Virus record (IMG/VR): IMGVR_UViG_3300037493_003494
Span: 1-32,760 of that record
Length of the DNA: 32,760 nucleotides
From: a virus
Strand: one strand, 5' to 3'
Part shown: piece by piece, positions 6,247-12,428 of the stretch
How the letters are laid out: the number at the start of each line of letters is the position of its first letter
Numbering within the stretch: position 1 is the first letter of the stretch
Position numbers and translations under genes: made by a program
Notes under the pieces: generated by a model
Seen by the model: only the letters and a program-made list of their open reading frames with translations
Database searches by the model: none
Told to the model about the DNA's origin: nothing

Positions 6247-6386
6247 GTCCCCACCCTACACCTCACCCATCCCCAGTCAAACAAATCTTCAATCTTTTTT
6301 CACCCTACCAACTACCCGAAACTATTTCTTGCAACTCTCGCCCCATTGGCTATCGTTCTTCCGTTCGGTTCAACGCATTCAATCAT

Positions 6387-6554
6387 ATGTCATCCAACCT
6401 TAAAGACGGCTTCAATGGCTCCTTAACCATAGGAGATAGACTCTTCCCTGAGTCAATTGACCTTGGATTAGGGACCATAGTAACCGTCGATAATATCGAT
6501 GAGTTGACTTCGATTTTAACCAGCGAGCCTGTTCATTTCGTCAACACTATTTAA
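6387..6554 (+). CDS. Small hypothetical protein (55 aa)
   Basis: The product is MSSNLKDGFNGSLTIGDRLF, then PESIDLGLGTIVTVDNID and ELTSILTSEPVHFVNTI. Hydrophobic residues alternate as in a small beta/alpha fold; there is no membrane span. The ATG follows CAATCAT and the stop is seven bases before the next start, suggesting a two-gene operon with the 225-aa gene that ends at a terminator. The 140 bp upstream to the divergent GTG at 6246 presumably carries promoters for both, though no convincing boxes are visible. Function unknown. Confidence 0.55.
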   Translation: MSSNLKDGFNGSLTIGDRLFPESIDLGLGTIVTVDNIDELTSILTSEPVHFVNTI

Positions 6555-6561
6555 CCAATCC

Positions 6562-7239
6562 ATGAGAACAAAAAACAAACACAACGGCTACGTCATTCAC
6601 GAGGACTCTGACAGAGTCGTCATTGCCACCGGTTTCACCACCAAATCAAAAAACGCCAAAACTGGAGACATGATTCAGATCTGGATATTGGTCCGCAACA
6701 CCAATCCAGTTGACGCTATCAAATCCGGTCTCGATCACCTAATTTGCGGACATTGCCCTCACCGTGGGCATTCCGGCGGGGTTGAACGTGTTTGTTACGT
6801 CAGAGTCGAACACGCTCCATTGGCAATTTGGCGAGCATGGCGACGTGGTAAATATCCTGCTTTGACAGACGTCAACGTCTTCGCCAATCGCTCCGTCCGT
6901 TTCGGAGCCTACGGTGATCCATGCCACATTCCGGTTTCACTCATAGAGTCAATCACTAATACTTGCAATGGTTGGACAGGGTACACTCATCAATGGAGAA
7001 GGCATTCCACACTTAAAAGATTCTTTCAAGCGAGCGTTGACAATCTTCAAGAATTGAGCATGGCCCGTTTGAACGGATGGGGAACATTTCGGTTAGGCAG
7101 CCCTCAGCCTACCGAAACGGAGTGCGCCAATTCGCGAACTGGAATCTCATGCCGCGATTGCCAAGCTTGCAATGGCACGCTGTTCAGTATCTCAATTGAT
7201 CCCCATGGAATTGGCAAAAAACACGTTCAACTGAACTAA
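6562..7239 (+). CDS. Conserved cysteine-containing phage protein (225 aa), function unknown
   Basis: The order of blocks IQIWILVRNTNPVDAIKSGL, then a Cys cluster (CGHCPHRGHSGGVERVCYV), APLAIWRAWRRGKYP, FGAYGDPCHIPVSLI, TGYTHQWR, and a C-terminal Cys group (CANSRTGISCRDCQACNG) is one I recognise from many phage and plasmid genomes as a family with no assigned activity. The eight-plus Cys residues could bind zinc or an iron-sulfur cluster. The FGAYGDP and GYTHQW blocks suggest a conserved fold with an active site, but this is inference. It closes a short operon with the 55-aa gene and is followed by a strong terminator. Confidence 0.75.
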   Translation: MRTKNKHNGYVIHEDSDRVVIATGFTTKSKNAKTGDMIQIWILVRNTNPVDAIKSGLDHLICGHCPHRGHSGGVERVCYVRVEHAPLAIWRAWRRGKYPALTDVNVFANRSVRFGAYGDPCHIPVSLIESITNTCNGWTGYTHQWRRHSTLKRFFQASVDNLQELSMARLNGWGTFRLGSPQPTETECANSRTGISCRDCQACNGTLFSISIDPHGIGKKHVQLN

Positions 7240-7255
7240 TCACCCTCTTTCCCTC

Positions 7256-7287
7256 AGCCCTAGGCTCATCACCTAGGGCTTTTTTTT
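7256..7287 (+). terminator. Rho-independent terminator after the 225-aa gene
   Basis: AGCCCTAGG-CTCATCA-CCTAGGGCT forms a perfect 9-bp stem with a 7-nt loop, followed by seven T residues, 16 bp past the stop codon. The 123 bp from here to the next minus gene hold nothing I can identify. Confidence 0.93.
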
Positions 7288-7410
7288 GCCCGAAACGCCC
7301 CATTTCGCGATAGGCGCACTAGCAGGCGATTTAAGCGATCATTACCCTATAGTGGCATTACTACCTCAGAAATCAATAAAAACGCTACCACGGGCATCCT
7401 GACGACATTT

Positions 7411-7974
7411 TTAATCTTCACGCGCGTGACTTTTTTCAACGTTGAACAGTTTGTCAGGCATGGAGCCTAGCAGGTTGATACTGACACTGGGAGATTCACC
7501 GGATTCTGACCAACCGAAAACCAGTGCGGAGCGCTTGGAAAGGCTTCCAAGAATCTGTTCTCTGGTGCTTTCATCTTTAATGCCATCCAAATCATAAGAA
7601 TCGATCCTTTCCAGAGTGCTAACAGCATCACTAGCAAGGCGATTTCTGACTAGGATTGAGAGGCTTTCAAGAGACTGATTTTCTTTAGGCGAAATCGTGT
7701 TTCTCATTTCCTTCCTTACCTTGGGTAACCCTTCCCTTGAGGCTTTGGATAGTAGAGTTGATTGGTTTAGCCCTAAATCGCTTGAAATCGCTCCCCATGT
7801 CTTACCTGATAGATAGAGACTTTTAGCTTTTGTCCATTGTTCCGCCTTCACGCTGAAACCTTGCGTAGCTGAGACCAATTTCGCAATCCCCAATTCCATC
7901 CCATCCCACAAGCCCAAACTTTCCCAATAATAATTCTTGCAATCCATCCAATTCTCTGAATCAAAAAACAGCAT
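7411..7974 (-). CDS. Helix-turn-helix DNA-binding protein (regulator or terminase small subunit-like)
   Basis: Residues ~45-75 (EQWTKAKSLYLSGKTWGAIS followed by SDLGLNQSTLLSKASREG) form a clear helix-turn-helix of the kind found at the N-terminus of terminase small subunits and some regulators. The C-terminal half has a helical segment (ESLSILVRNRLASDAVSTLE) and ends with SINLLGSMPDKLF plus a charged tail. The start is uncertain: ATG at 7974, or internal ATGs at codons 10 and 26; none has a good Shine-Dalgarno. Its isolated position, divergent from the early operon and next to a palindrome at 8008-8029, argues for a regulator. The terminase reading rests on HTH type and length. No terminase large subunit is nearby. 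Confidence 0.6.
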   Translation of the reverse strand: MLFFDSENWMDCKNYYWESLGLWDGMELGIAKLVSATQGFSVKAEQWTKAKSLYLSGKTWGAISSDLGLNQSTLLSKASREGLPKVRKEMRNTISPKENQSLESLSILVRNRLASDAVSTLERIDSYDLDGIKDESTREQILGSLSKRSALVFGWSESGESPSVSINLLGSMPDKLFNVEKSHARED

Positions 7975-8007
7975 CCCCAGGGCATCACCCCCATCAAAAA
8001 TAAATTG

Positions 8008-8029
8008 AAATTAATCTCACAATTAATTT
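8008..8029. promoter_or_regulatory. Palindromic candidate operator in the divergent region
   Basis: AAATTAAT-CTCACA-ATTAATTT is a perfect 8-bp inverted repeat with a 6-bp spacer, extended imperfectly outward (TTG on the left, GCAA on the right). It lies 34 bp upstream of the HTH gene start and 125 bp before the plus gene at 8155, where an autoregulator would bind. Confidence 0.45.
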
Positions 8030-8154
8030 GCAATCGTTTCCGATTAGGTCCATTCTATTTGCATCGGAGCGGTTGGCCAGTAACCTGCCCCTCTGTTTTT
8101 TAAATCCTGAAAACCAGATTCAACTTTTCGTGTTACGATCCTCGGGGTCGCACG

Positions 8155-9249
8155 ATGGCGGTGAGCGAGGGGGACACAATCCCCATAGGTTGGTTCATCT
8201 CAGTCGGGGGATCGGCCCCCACTGAGGTGACTGAATCCACCGTCGTCATCGGCGAGACGAAGGACATCTCCAACCCCTATGACGGGGGGGCGGAGGTATG
8301 GGTACGGACCCTATCGGTCCGGTCCGCGTCGCAGGTTGCCGCAATCGCAGCGGCAGCGGCAGCGGACATCGTCGGTATCGCCGAGGCTGCCCGCCTAACG
8401 GCCATCATCACTGATGCCGGCATCGTCGGCTTGGCGGTGAAATGGGACACTTATTACGCATACGACGTAATCGGCCTACGGATGGGCCGAGACGTAGTCA
8501 CTGAATCATCAATCCGTGGCAACCTGTCCTACTGGCTTGAACGCCAGCAGGCCAGGGAAGCCAAAGCAGCGGCAGCGGCAGCAGCAGCGGCAGAGGCCGC
8601 AATCTGGTCAGGCATGCCGGACGTCATCAGCCTGACTCAGGCAGAATTCTCGCGGTGCGGATGGGTCGCGGCAGAACAGGGCCGCCTAACAATGACAGGC
8701 GGACCAGACTCATCTCACGTCCCATCCGACGGCGAGATGTATCTCTTTCGGCGGGACGTGGAAACGGAAGGATACAACTTCCTGAATCAGGGCCGAGGCG
8801 GATTTGTGGCGACCGGTCACCGGCATTTCAAGACCGTCGTCGTCCCTCACCCTCGGTACGACGCAGCAATATCGGCCGCACGGGCCGCATGGGCAAGCAA
8901 AACGGCAGTCACTCCGGATAGCCTCCTGTCGGTCATACGGACTTCAATGGGTGACATAGTCACGCCCATTGCTCCGCCTCCTCCAACGCAGGCGGAAATT
9001 CTCGCCGCAGAGGCCGCAGAACTCGCCGCTCAAAAAGCGGCCAACGCTACCCGTCGACAGGCTCGGTATGCCAGAGAAGCCGCAGAATTAGCAGCAATCC
9101 AAGCGGCCCGTTTAGCCAAGCGATATACAGGTCCGCTGCGACTGCCGCACAGTCAGCCGGAATCACCAGCACCGGACGCACCAGCAGCACCAGCTTCCTC
9201 GGTAAACCTCAATGATCCATGGGGGTCACTCAGCGCATTAAAACCATGA
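8155..9249 (+). CDS. Alanine-rich protein with two poly-Ala helical segments (364 aa), unknown
   Basis: Distinctly more GC-rich than its neighbours. The N-terminal ~50 residues look beta-rich (GDTIPIGWFISVGG). Two long Ala-rich helices follow at ~57-85 (ASQVAAIAAAAAADIVGIAE) and ~130-150 (QQAREAKAAAAAAAAAEAAI). A mixed central domain (~150-240) contains GWVAAEQGRLTMTGG and GYNFLNQGRGGFVATGHRHF. A further Ala/Glu/Arg coiled coil (AEILAAEAAELAAQKAAN) precedes a Pro-rich linker and the short end NLNDPWGSLSALKP. It leads the plus operon and overlaps the next start (ATGA). The ATG at 8155 is the first plausible one, without an A/T leader. Family not recognised; composition suggests horizontal origin or a structural or scaffolding role. 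Confidence 0.6.
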   Translation: MAVSEGDTIPIGWFISVGGSAPTEVTESTVVIGETKDISNPYDGGAEVWVRTLSVRSASQVAAIAAAAAADIVGIAEAARLTAIITDAGIVGLAVKWDTYYAYDVIGLRMGRDVVTESSIRGNLSYWLERQQAREAKAAAAAAAAAEAAIWSGMPDVISLTQAEFSRCGWVAAEQGRLTMTGGPDSSHVPSDGEMYLFRRDVETEGYNFLNQGRGGFVATGHRHFKTVVVPHPRYDAAISAARAAWASKTAVTPDSLLSVIRTSMGDIVTPIAPPPPTQAEILAAEAAELAAQKAANATRRQARYAREAAELAAIQAARLAKRYTGPLRLPHSQPESPAPDAPAAPASSVNLNDPWGSLSALKP

Positions 9250-9455
9250 CCACTACATACACTCTCAAATCAGCCGCATGGATTTACACTCCATCGATGA
9301 TCGCGCTGGCAATTAGCGAATACACCTCAAATCCTAAATGGAGCGTCAAGCTCCTGACTGAGGGTTTCAACCTCCCTGCAAAAGTCGCCAAAGGATTGGC
9401 GTCTGGGAAGATAGCCTATGTAGTGCAGAATGAGTCCGTTATTTTTACCGCCTAA
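9246..9455 (+). CDS. Small hypothetical protein (69 aa)
   Basis: ATG at 9246 overlaps the stop of the Ala-rich gene in ATGA; a longer frame from 9219 would overlap by 31 nt and is less likely. The product (MTTTYTLKSAAWIYTPSMIA ... LTEGFNLPAKVAKGLASGKI, ending YVVQNESVIFTA) looks like a compact folded domain. The segment NLPAKVAKGLASGKI could be a recognition helix pair, but no HTH is convincing. Its stop lies three bases before the 5' strand of the first hammerhead ribozyme. Function unknown. Confidence 0.65.
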   Translation: MTTTYTLKSAAWIYTPSMIALAISEYTSNPKWSVKLLTEGFNLPAKVAKGLASGKIAYVVQNESVIFTA

Positions 9456-9458
9456 CTA

Positions 9459-9505
9459 CCCACTGATGAGCCTGAGTTCAGGCGAAACCGCTCCGGCGGT
9501 CTGGG
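9459..9505 (+). ncRNA. Type I hammerhead ribozyme 1
   Basis: All core positions are present in order: open stem I CCCA (9459-9462), CTGATGA (9463-9469), stem II GCCTG/CAGGC with an AGTT loop (9470-9483), GAAA (9484-9487), stem III CCGC-TCCG-GCGG (9488-9499), then UC (9500-9501) and the stem I partner TGGG (9502-9505). The G10.1-C11.1 pair, the A15.1-U16.1 pair and a GUC cleavage triplet are all intact. Cleavage would fall between 9501 and 9502, leaving a 13-nt leader (TGGGCATAAAATC) before the next ATG. Stem I is only 4 bp and open, which defines type I. No loop-loop contact can be judged by eye. Confidence 0.88.
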
Positions 9506-9514
9506 CATAAAATC

Positions 9515-9649
9515 ATGAACAATTACGTCTTCGTCATCAAAAAAACGGTAATCTCAATCGCAGCCTTTTCCTATCACCAGGCCCTAGAAATCTTGGTCGC
9601 GACAGTTGGAATCGATTCGGCGTCACCTTACCTGTTTTCTGAACTCTAA
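9515..9649 (+). CDS. Small hypothetical protein (44 aa) behind hammerhead 1
   Basis: ATG AAC AAT begins 13 nt after the predicted ribozyme cleavage site; the frame encodes MNNYVFVIKKTVISIAAFSY, then HQALEILVATVGIDSASPYL and FSEL. This is an amphipathic beta-alpha-like mini protein with no predicted export signal. Its stop is four bases before the next start. The leader CATAAAATC is A/T-rich with no Shine-Dalgarno. Family not recognised. Confidence 0.55.
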   Translation: MNNYVFVIKKTVISIAAFSYHQALEILVATVGIDSASPYLFSEL

Positions 9650-9653
9650 ACCC

Positions 9654-9836
9654 ATGAAACTCCAAGAATTTCTTCGCCTTCGGGCCTTTGAAGAACCTTT
9701 CGTTTTATCAGGTGAAAAATGGCAATTCGTCACGGTTCGCCGTGATGACGGTGCGGAAGATATCGGTGTCTATCGCTTTGCGACGGACCTTTGCTATAAT
9801 TATGCAGACTTTCGGAAAGCGTACAATTTGGCCTGA
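9654..9836 (+). CDS. Small hypothetical protein (60 aa)
   Basis: Start chosen at ATG 9654 because the longer frame from 9606 would run into the preceding gene. The product is soluble and mixed alpha/beta: MKLQEFLRLRAFEEPFVLSG, EKWQFVTVRRDDGAEDIGVY, then RFATDLCYNYADFRKAYNLA. No recognised motif. The TGA stop directly touches an RNA hairpin element at 9837-9883. One of a train of accessory genes. Confidence 0.65.
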   Translation: MKLQEFLRLRAFEEPFVLSGEKWQFVTVRRDDGAEDIGVYRFATDLCYNYADFRKAYNLA

Positions 9837-9883
9837 CCTATCCTCCGCGCATCATCGCTCCGGCGGTGGTGCGAAAGGGTAGG
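9837..9883 (+). ncRNA. Unassigned structured intercistronic RNA element
   Basis: Outer helix CCTATCC (9837-9843) with GGGTAGG (9877-9883, one G-U), internal loop TCCGC against GAAA, and a 10-bp inner helix (9849-9858 with 9863-9872, two G-U) capped by TCCG. It begins at the base after a stop codon. It shares the 12-mer CGCTCCGGCGGT with hammerhead 1 and also has a GAAA on the 3' side, but it lacks CTGANGA and a third helix, so it is not a hammerhead as it stands. It precedes the gene at 9919 by 35 nt. Confidence 0.5.
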
Positions 9884-9918
9884 CCAGAAGCCTCCAGATC
9901 GGTTCAAGAAATAAAATT

Positions 9919-10299
9919 ATGAGTGAGCATAAAAACACCAGTTTCAAAATCCGTCGCGACGGCGAGCGTGCGTTGGCATTCAGTGGGCGGATTATCGGCC
10001 AGGCCGACGACAAAAGCCACAACAGCACCCGCTGGGAGGCAGTCACAATCTATCGCACGGCGTCCGGTAGGATTGTCGCCAAAGTCGAAGACCGGACTCA
10101 ATGGCAGGGAGAGAGTGACCATATCCGCGCGGACAGTTTCGCGAAGGCTAACGAGGCGATCCGCTATCTCCGTTTCGCGAATGACTGGTACGAATGCGAC
10201 GGTTACGAAGGCATCTTGCCGGAGGCCGCCCAAGAGGCCATCGAAGATGCGGCAAAGAATGATGAGGAGTTCTCGACCGCATTCACCGAAACTATATAA
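9919..10299 (+). CDS. Conserved accessory protein (126 aa), function unknown
   Basis: Leader AATAAAATT directly before ATG, typical for this genome. Segments FSGRIIGQADDKSHNSTRWE, AVTIYRTASGRIVAKVEDRT, FAKANEAIRYLRFAN and GILPEAAQEAIEDAAK recall a family found in phage and plasmid accessory regions (an RWxxxxxYRTxxGKxV block followed by an acidic helix). No catalytic motif. Cytosolic by appearance. It is followed by the 133-aa gene, another accessory family of the same kind, with a 15-base gap. Confidence 0.72.
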   Translation: MSEHKNTSFKIRRDGERALAFSGRIIGQADDKSHNSTRWEAVTIYRTASGRIVAKVEDRTQWQGESDHIRADSFAKANEAIRYLRFANDWYECDGYEGILPEAAQEAIEDAAKNDEEFSTAFTETI

Positions 10300-10314
10300 C
10301 CCACTCATAAACCT

Positions 10315-10716
10315 ATGGCCACACTATCAAAAAACGGCACTGAAATCGTCCGCTTTGACCGATTAAAAGCGTCCTACTCAATCCGCTCCAACGGAAAAGT
10401 CCTCAAGAACGAAGGTTTCGGCTGGAAACTTTGCGCGCTTAAACCGGGCAAGACGTCGCAAGATTTGAGAACCTCACTTGAGAACAGAGAGGCCTCTCTC
10501 TCACCTGAGTACCGGGCATACCGGAAAGCCGTGCAGGCGGAGTTCCCGCTTTCGGAGAGGTGGCAATATCTCACCTTGCGAGATCTTCTAGGTTCAGACC
10601 TTGACGGTATTTACACAGACCTTCAGGACCGTCGAATTTACACGGATTTAGACACGCTACAGGAACTTCGCGAACTCCAACTAGCGTCCCTCAATTCGCG
10701 AACAGTAACCCACTGA
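10315..10716 (+). CDS. Conserved accessory protein (133 aa), function unknown
   Basis: MATLSKNGTEIVRFDRLKAS, SYSIRSNGKVLKNEGFGWKL, PEYRAYRKAVQAEFPLSERW and a following acidic C-terminal half match the layout of a phage/plasmid accessory family I recognise but that has no known activity. The leader before ATG is CATAAACCT. The TGA stop (10714-10716) lies inside the CTGACGA core of the second hammerhead ribozyme, so terminating ribosomes would sit on the ribozyme. No unusual composition. Confidence 0.72.
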   Translation: MATLSKNGTEIVRFDRLKASYSIRSNGKVLKNEGFGWKLCALKPGKTSQDLRTSLENREASLSPEYRAYRKAVQAEFPLSERWQYLTLRDLLGSDLDGIYTDLQDRRIYTDLDTLQELRELQLASLNSRTVTH

Positions 10717-10762
10717 CGAGCTGACGAAATTTCAGCGAAACCGCTTCCGGAGCGGTATGGGT
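10708..10762 (+). ncRNA. Type I hammerhead ribozyme 2
   Basis: Stem I ACCCA (10708-10712) pairs with TGGGT (10758-10762). CTGACGA is at 10713-10719. Stem II GCTGA/TCAGC with a 7-nt loop spans 10720-10736. GAAA is at 10737-10740. Stem III CCGCT-TCCGG-AGCGG spans 10741-10755. UA follows at 10756-10757. All invariant nucleotides are present and the cleavage triplet is GUA, an active variant. The cut would fall between 10757 and 10758, leaving a 19-nt A-rich leader before the ATG at 10777. Relative to ribozyme 1, stems II and III differ in length and sequence while the core is kept, which is covariation-like evidence. Confidence 0.88.
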
Positions 10763-10776
10763 AAAAATAAAACATC

Positions 10777-11055
10777 ATGTACGCAATTCAAACCAAAAAA
10801 CTATCGGCCACAAACAGTCGCGGAGCGCGGATCAAGGCGACGCTTGCGAGCGAGGGCAGCATAACTGTGTCCTACAACTACGCGATAAGCGAAGTCTCCA
10901 ACCACCGTGAGGCGGCCAATGCGCTACTTGCAAAACTCCATGTCTGGGACAAGGCCCCAAATGAGCAGGAGATAAACCGCTGGCGCTGGAAACTAGCGAC
11001 AGGCGAACTTTCGGACGGTTCCTACGCGCACGTTTGGACGGGAGACCTGCCATGA
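10777..11055 (+). CDS. Conserved accessory protein (92 aa) behind hammerhead 2
   Basis: Starts 19 nt after the predicted ribozyme cut, with an A-rich leader (TAAAAATAAAACATC). The sequence YAIQTKKLSATNSRGARIKA, TLASEGSITVSYNYAISEVS, NHREAANALLAKLHVWD and the end DGSYAHVWTGDLP matches a small phage/plasmid protein type (RIKA...SI.V.Y ... AA..L...L.W ... G..YVFV). Function unknown. Its stop overlaps the next start (ATGA). Confidence 0.72.
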   Translation: MYAIQTKKLSATNSRGARIKATLASEGSITVSYNYAISEVSNHREAANALLAKLHVWDKAPNEQEINRWRWKLATGELSDGSYAHVWTGDLP

Positions 11056-11297
11056 ATAGCAACCATACTCCAGGACATTGGCCACTTAAGGTCACAAAAG
11101 TTGACGATTTTTTCACCTTAACAACGAACCAAGGGAACCATTACGCGAAGACCTTTGATCCTTTCGCCGCACACTTAATCTCGCTCGCGCCTGACTTGCT
11201 CGCGGCCCTTGAGCGTCTCGCGCATCCAATGGCGGACGACGAGGATCTTGAGAATGCTCGGGAGCTAATCGCCAAGGCCAAGGGAGCTGGCCAATGA
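11052..11297 (+). CDS. Small conserved phage protein (81 aa)
   Basis: ATG at 11052 overlaps the upstream stop as ATGA; a longer frame from 11034 is unlikely. The N-terminal half (MNSNHTPGHWPLKVTKVDDF) is followed by a typical helical end, HLISLAPDLLAALERLAHPM, then ADDEDLENARELIAKAKGAG. The APDLLAALERL...ARxxIAKAKG pattern recurs in many phage small proteins of unknown role. Stop overlaps the next start (ATGA). Confidence 0.72.
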   Translation: MNSNHTPGHWPLKVTKVDDFFTLTTNQGNHYAKTFDPFAAHLISLAPDLLAALERLAHPMADDEDLENARELIAKAKGAGQ

Positions 11298-11488
11298 CTC
11301 TCCAAGAGATCCAATCGGCGGTCTTAGCCGGCCAGAAAGTCCACTGGCAGACTAAAGCCTACGAAATCGTGCATGATAAAATCGGCCAATGGCTAGTCGT
11401 ATGCCGCGAAACCGGCGGATGTTGGGGACTAGTTTGGGCTGACGGCGCGACAATGAACGGCAAACCTTGGGACTTCTTCGTTGGGTAA
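11294..11488 (+). CDS. Small conserved phage protein (64 aa)
   Basis: MTLQEIQSAVLAGQKVHWQT, KAYEIVHDKIGQWLVVCRET, then GGCWGLVWADGATMNGKPWD and FFVG: a compact all-beta mini protein of a type often seen in phage accessory operons (Y.V..D..GQWLI.C...G...GL.W.DG..LNG...DF). No function known. Translationally coupled to the previous gene through ATGA. Confidence 0.72.
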   Translation: MTLQEIQSAVLAGQKVHWQTKAYEIVHDKIGQWLVVCRETGGCWGLVWADGATMNGKPWDFFVG

Positions 11489-11506
11489 ATTTAGAGAATA
11501 AAAATT

Positions 11507-11773
11507 ATGATAACAATATCACCGTCAGAAATGGAATCTTTGAAAGCTCAAATCGGCAATGCGATTGCTCGGAGCATATCAAGCAATGAAATTGTCACTC
11601 TCAAGATTAATGGAGAAACTGGAGACGCTTTGGAGGCGGTCAAATGTGTCACTGACTGGCCAACAGGTTATTCTGTTATCGATTACGAGGGAGAAGACCG
11701 CATGGAAATTTGGGGATTTGAAGACTCAAGCGATACTATCTGGAGACTGAGCATTACTTTCAGTGGAAACTAA
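11507..11773 (+). CDS. Small conserved protein (88 aa)
   Basis: Preceded by the full leader AATAAAAATT. Residues MITISPSEMESLKAQIGNAI, then DALEAVKCVTDWPTGYSVID and YEGEDRMEIWGFED. The DWPTGYxVxDYEGED block is characteristic of a small phage/plasmid family of unknown function. No membrane or signal segment. The six-base gap to the next gene consists of the next leader itself (TAAAAATT). Confidence 0.68.
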   Translation: MITISPSEMESLKAQIGNAIARSISSNEIVTLKINGETGDALEAVKCVTDWPTGYSVIDYEGEDRMEIWGFEDSSDTIWRLSITFSGN

Positions 11774-11778
11774 AAATT

Positions 11779-11970
11779 ATGGAAACACATTCAAAAAAAG
11801 TAGGGACAACCATCACCAGTATTCGCGCGGATTGGGATCAGGCATCATGCGCTATCATGGTCCGGCATTCGGACTGCGGATACGATGCGGAATGGGAGGC
11901 TACGGGTACTCAGGTTGCGGATTTCTGGCATGATTGGGAAGCCGCATTAGAATATTTCAGCAAAGACTAA
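11779..11970 (+). CDS. Small hypothetical protein (63 aa)
   Basis: Leader TAAAAATT directly before ATG; the upstream TAA is part of it. The product METHSKKVGTTITSIRADWD, QASCAIMVRHSDCGYDAEWE, ATGTQVADFWHDWEAALEYF has regular beta/alpha alternation and a Trp-rich end. No known motif. Probably soluble. Confidence 0.62.
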   Translation: METHSKKVGTTITSIRADWDQASCAIMVRHSDCGYDAEWEATGTQVADFWHDWEAALEYFSKD

Positions 11971-11985
11971 AAAAACTAAATAAAA

Positions 11986-12165
11986 ATGAGCGTTTACACC
12001 GAAAATGGATATTCAAACCGCCGGGAGTACCTTGACTCTCTCCGCGCGGAGTACGGACGAGAGATCGTTGATGCCTTAACGAGCTTTCTTGGGGCGAGCG
12101 AGGATTTCGACGGTCTGGTAACCCAATTGGAGGATAATCGAGAACTTTGGAGGCGCGAACTATGA
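11986..12165 (+). CDS. Small conserved phage protein (59 aa)
   Basis: ATG with leader AACTAAATAAAA. The product MSVYTENGYSNRREYLDSLR, AEYGREIVDALTSFLGASED, FDGLVTQLEDNRELWRREL matches a small conserved phage/plasmid type (YTxNGYxNRREYLxxLxxxYG ... FDGLVTxLED). Helical, cytosolic. An antisense frame across it is a shadow. Stop overlaps the next start (ATGA). Confidence 0.75.
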   Translation: MSVYTENGYSNRREYLDSLRAEYGREIVDALTSFLGASEDFDGLVTQLEDNRELWRREL

Positions 12166-12428
12166 TTAAATTTAAGAAATATCACCCACTAAATTCAGTA
12201 CCTGTTTGGAAGGCTGACTATAAAGACTGTAATATTGAAACAGGGGGAAACGGAGCTTATATTTTCGTAACAAACGAATTCGATTACGATACGTTTTTTC
12301 GTAATGGGCGCGATAATTGGGAAATTTCAACGGATAATGGTATCACAAAAAAATGGACCGGACCTGATTTTCAGGTGCTATTGAAGGCGATTGAGGAAAT
12401 TCCGGAGGAGGAGGAGGAGGAAAAATGA
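12162..12428 (+). CDS. Small hypothetical protein with poly-Glu tail (88 aa)
   Basis: Start taken at 12162 (ATGA overlap) rather than 12147. The product starts MIKFKKYHPLNSVPVWKADY, with a mixed core (GAYIFVTNEFDYDTFFRNGR) and the tail AIEEIPEEEEEEK. The Glu codons are all GAG and build a GGAGGAGGAGG run that also serves as Shine-Dalgarno for the next gene, so the tail may exist partly for that reason. More A/T-rich than neighbours in its first half. Family not recognised. Confidence 0.62.
   Translation: MIKFKKYHPLNSVPVWKADYKDCNIETGGNGAYIFVTNEFDYDTFFRNGRDNWEISTDNGITKKWTGPDFQVLLKAIEEIPEEEEEEK

Noticed and set aside
6128-6426. Plus frames of 91 and 65 aa before the gene at 6387
   Set aside because: Pro/Ser/Thr/His-rich, no coding character; overlapped by better frames at 6064-6246 (minus) and 6387-6554.
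7417-7428. TCACGCGCGTGA palindrome at the end of the HTH gene as a terminator
   Set aside because: Lies in the coding sequence and has no T-run; loop-less as a hairpin.
9837-9883. Third hammerhead ribozyme
   Set aside because: Has GAAA and a shared hairpin but lacks the CTGANGA box and a third helix.
9904-10308. 134-aa minus and 147-aa plus frames over the gene at 9919
   Set aside because: Alternative-frame shadows; only the frame at 9919 has the A/T leader and family-like blocks.
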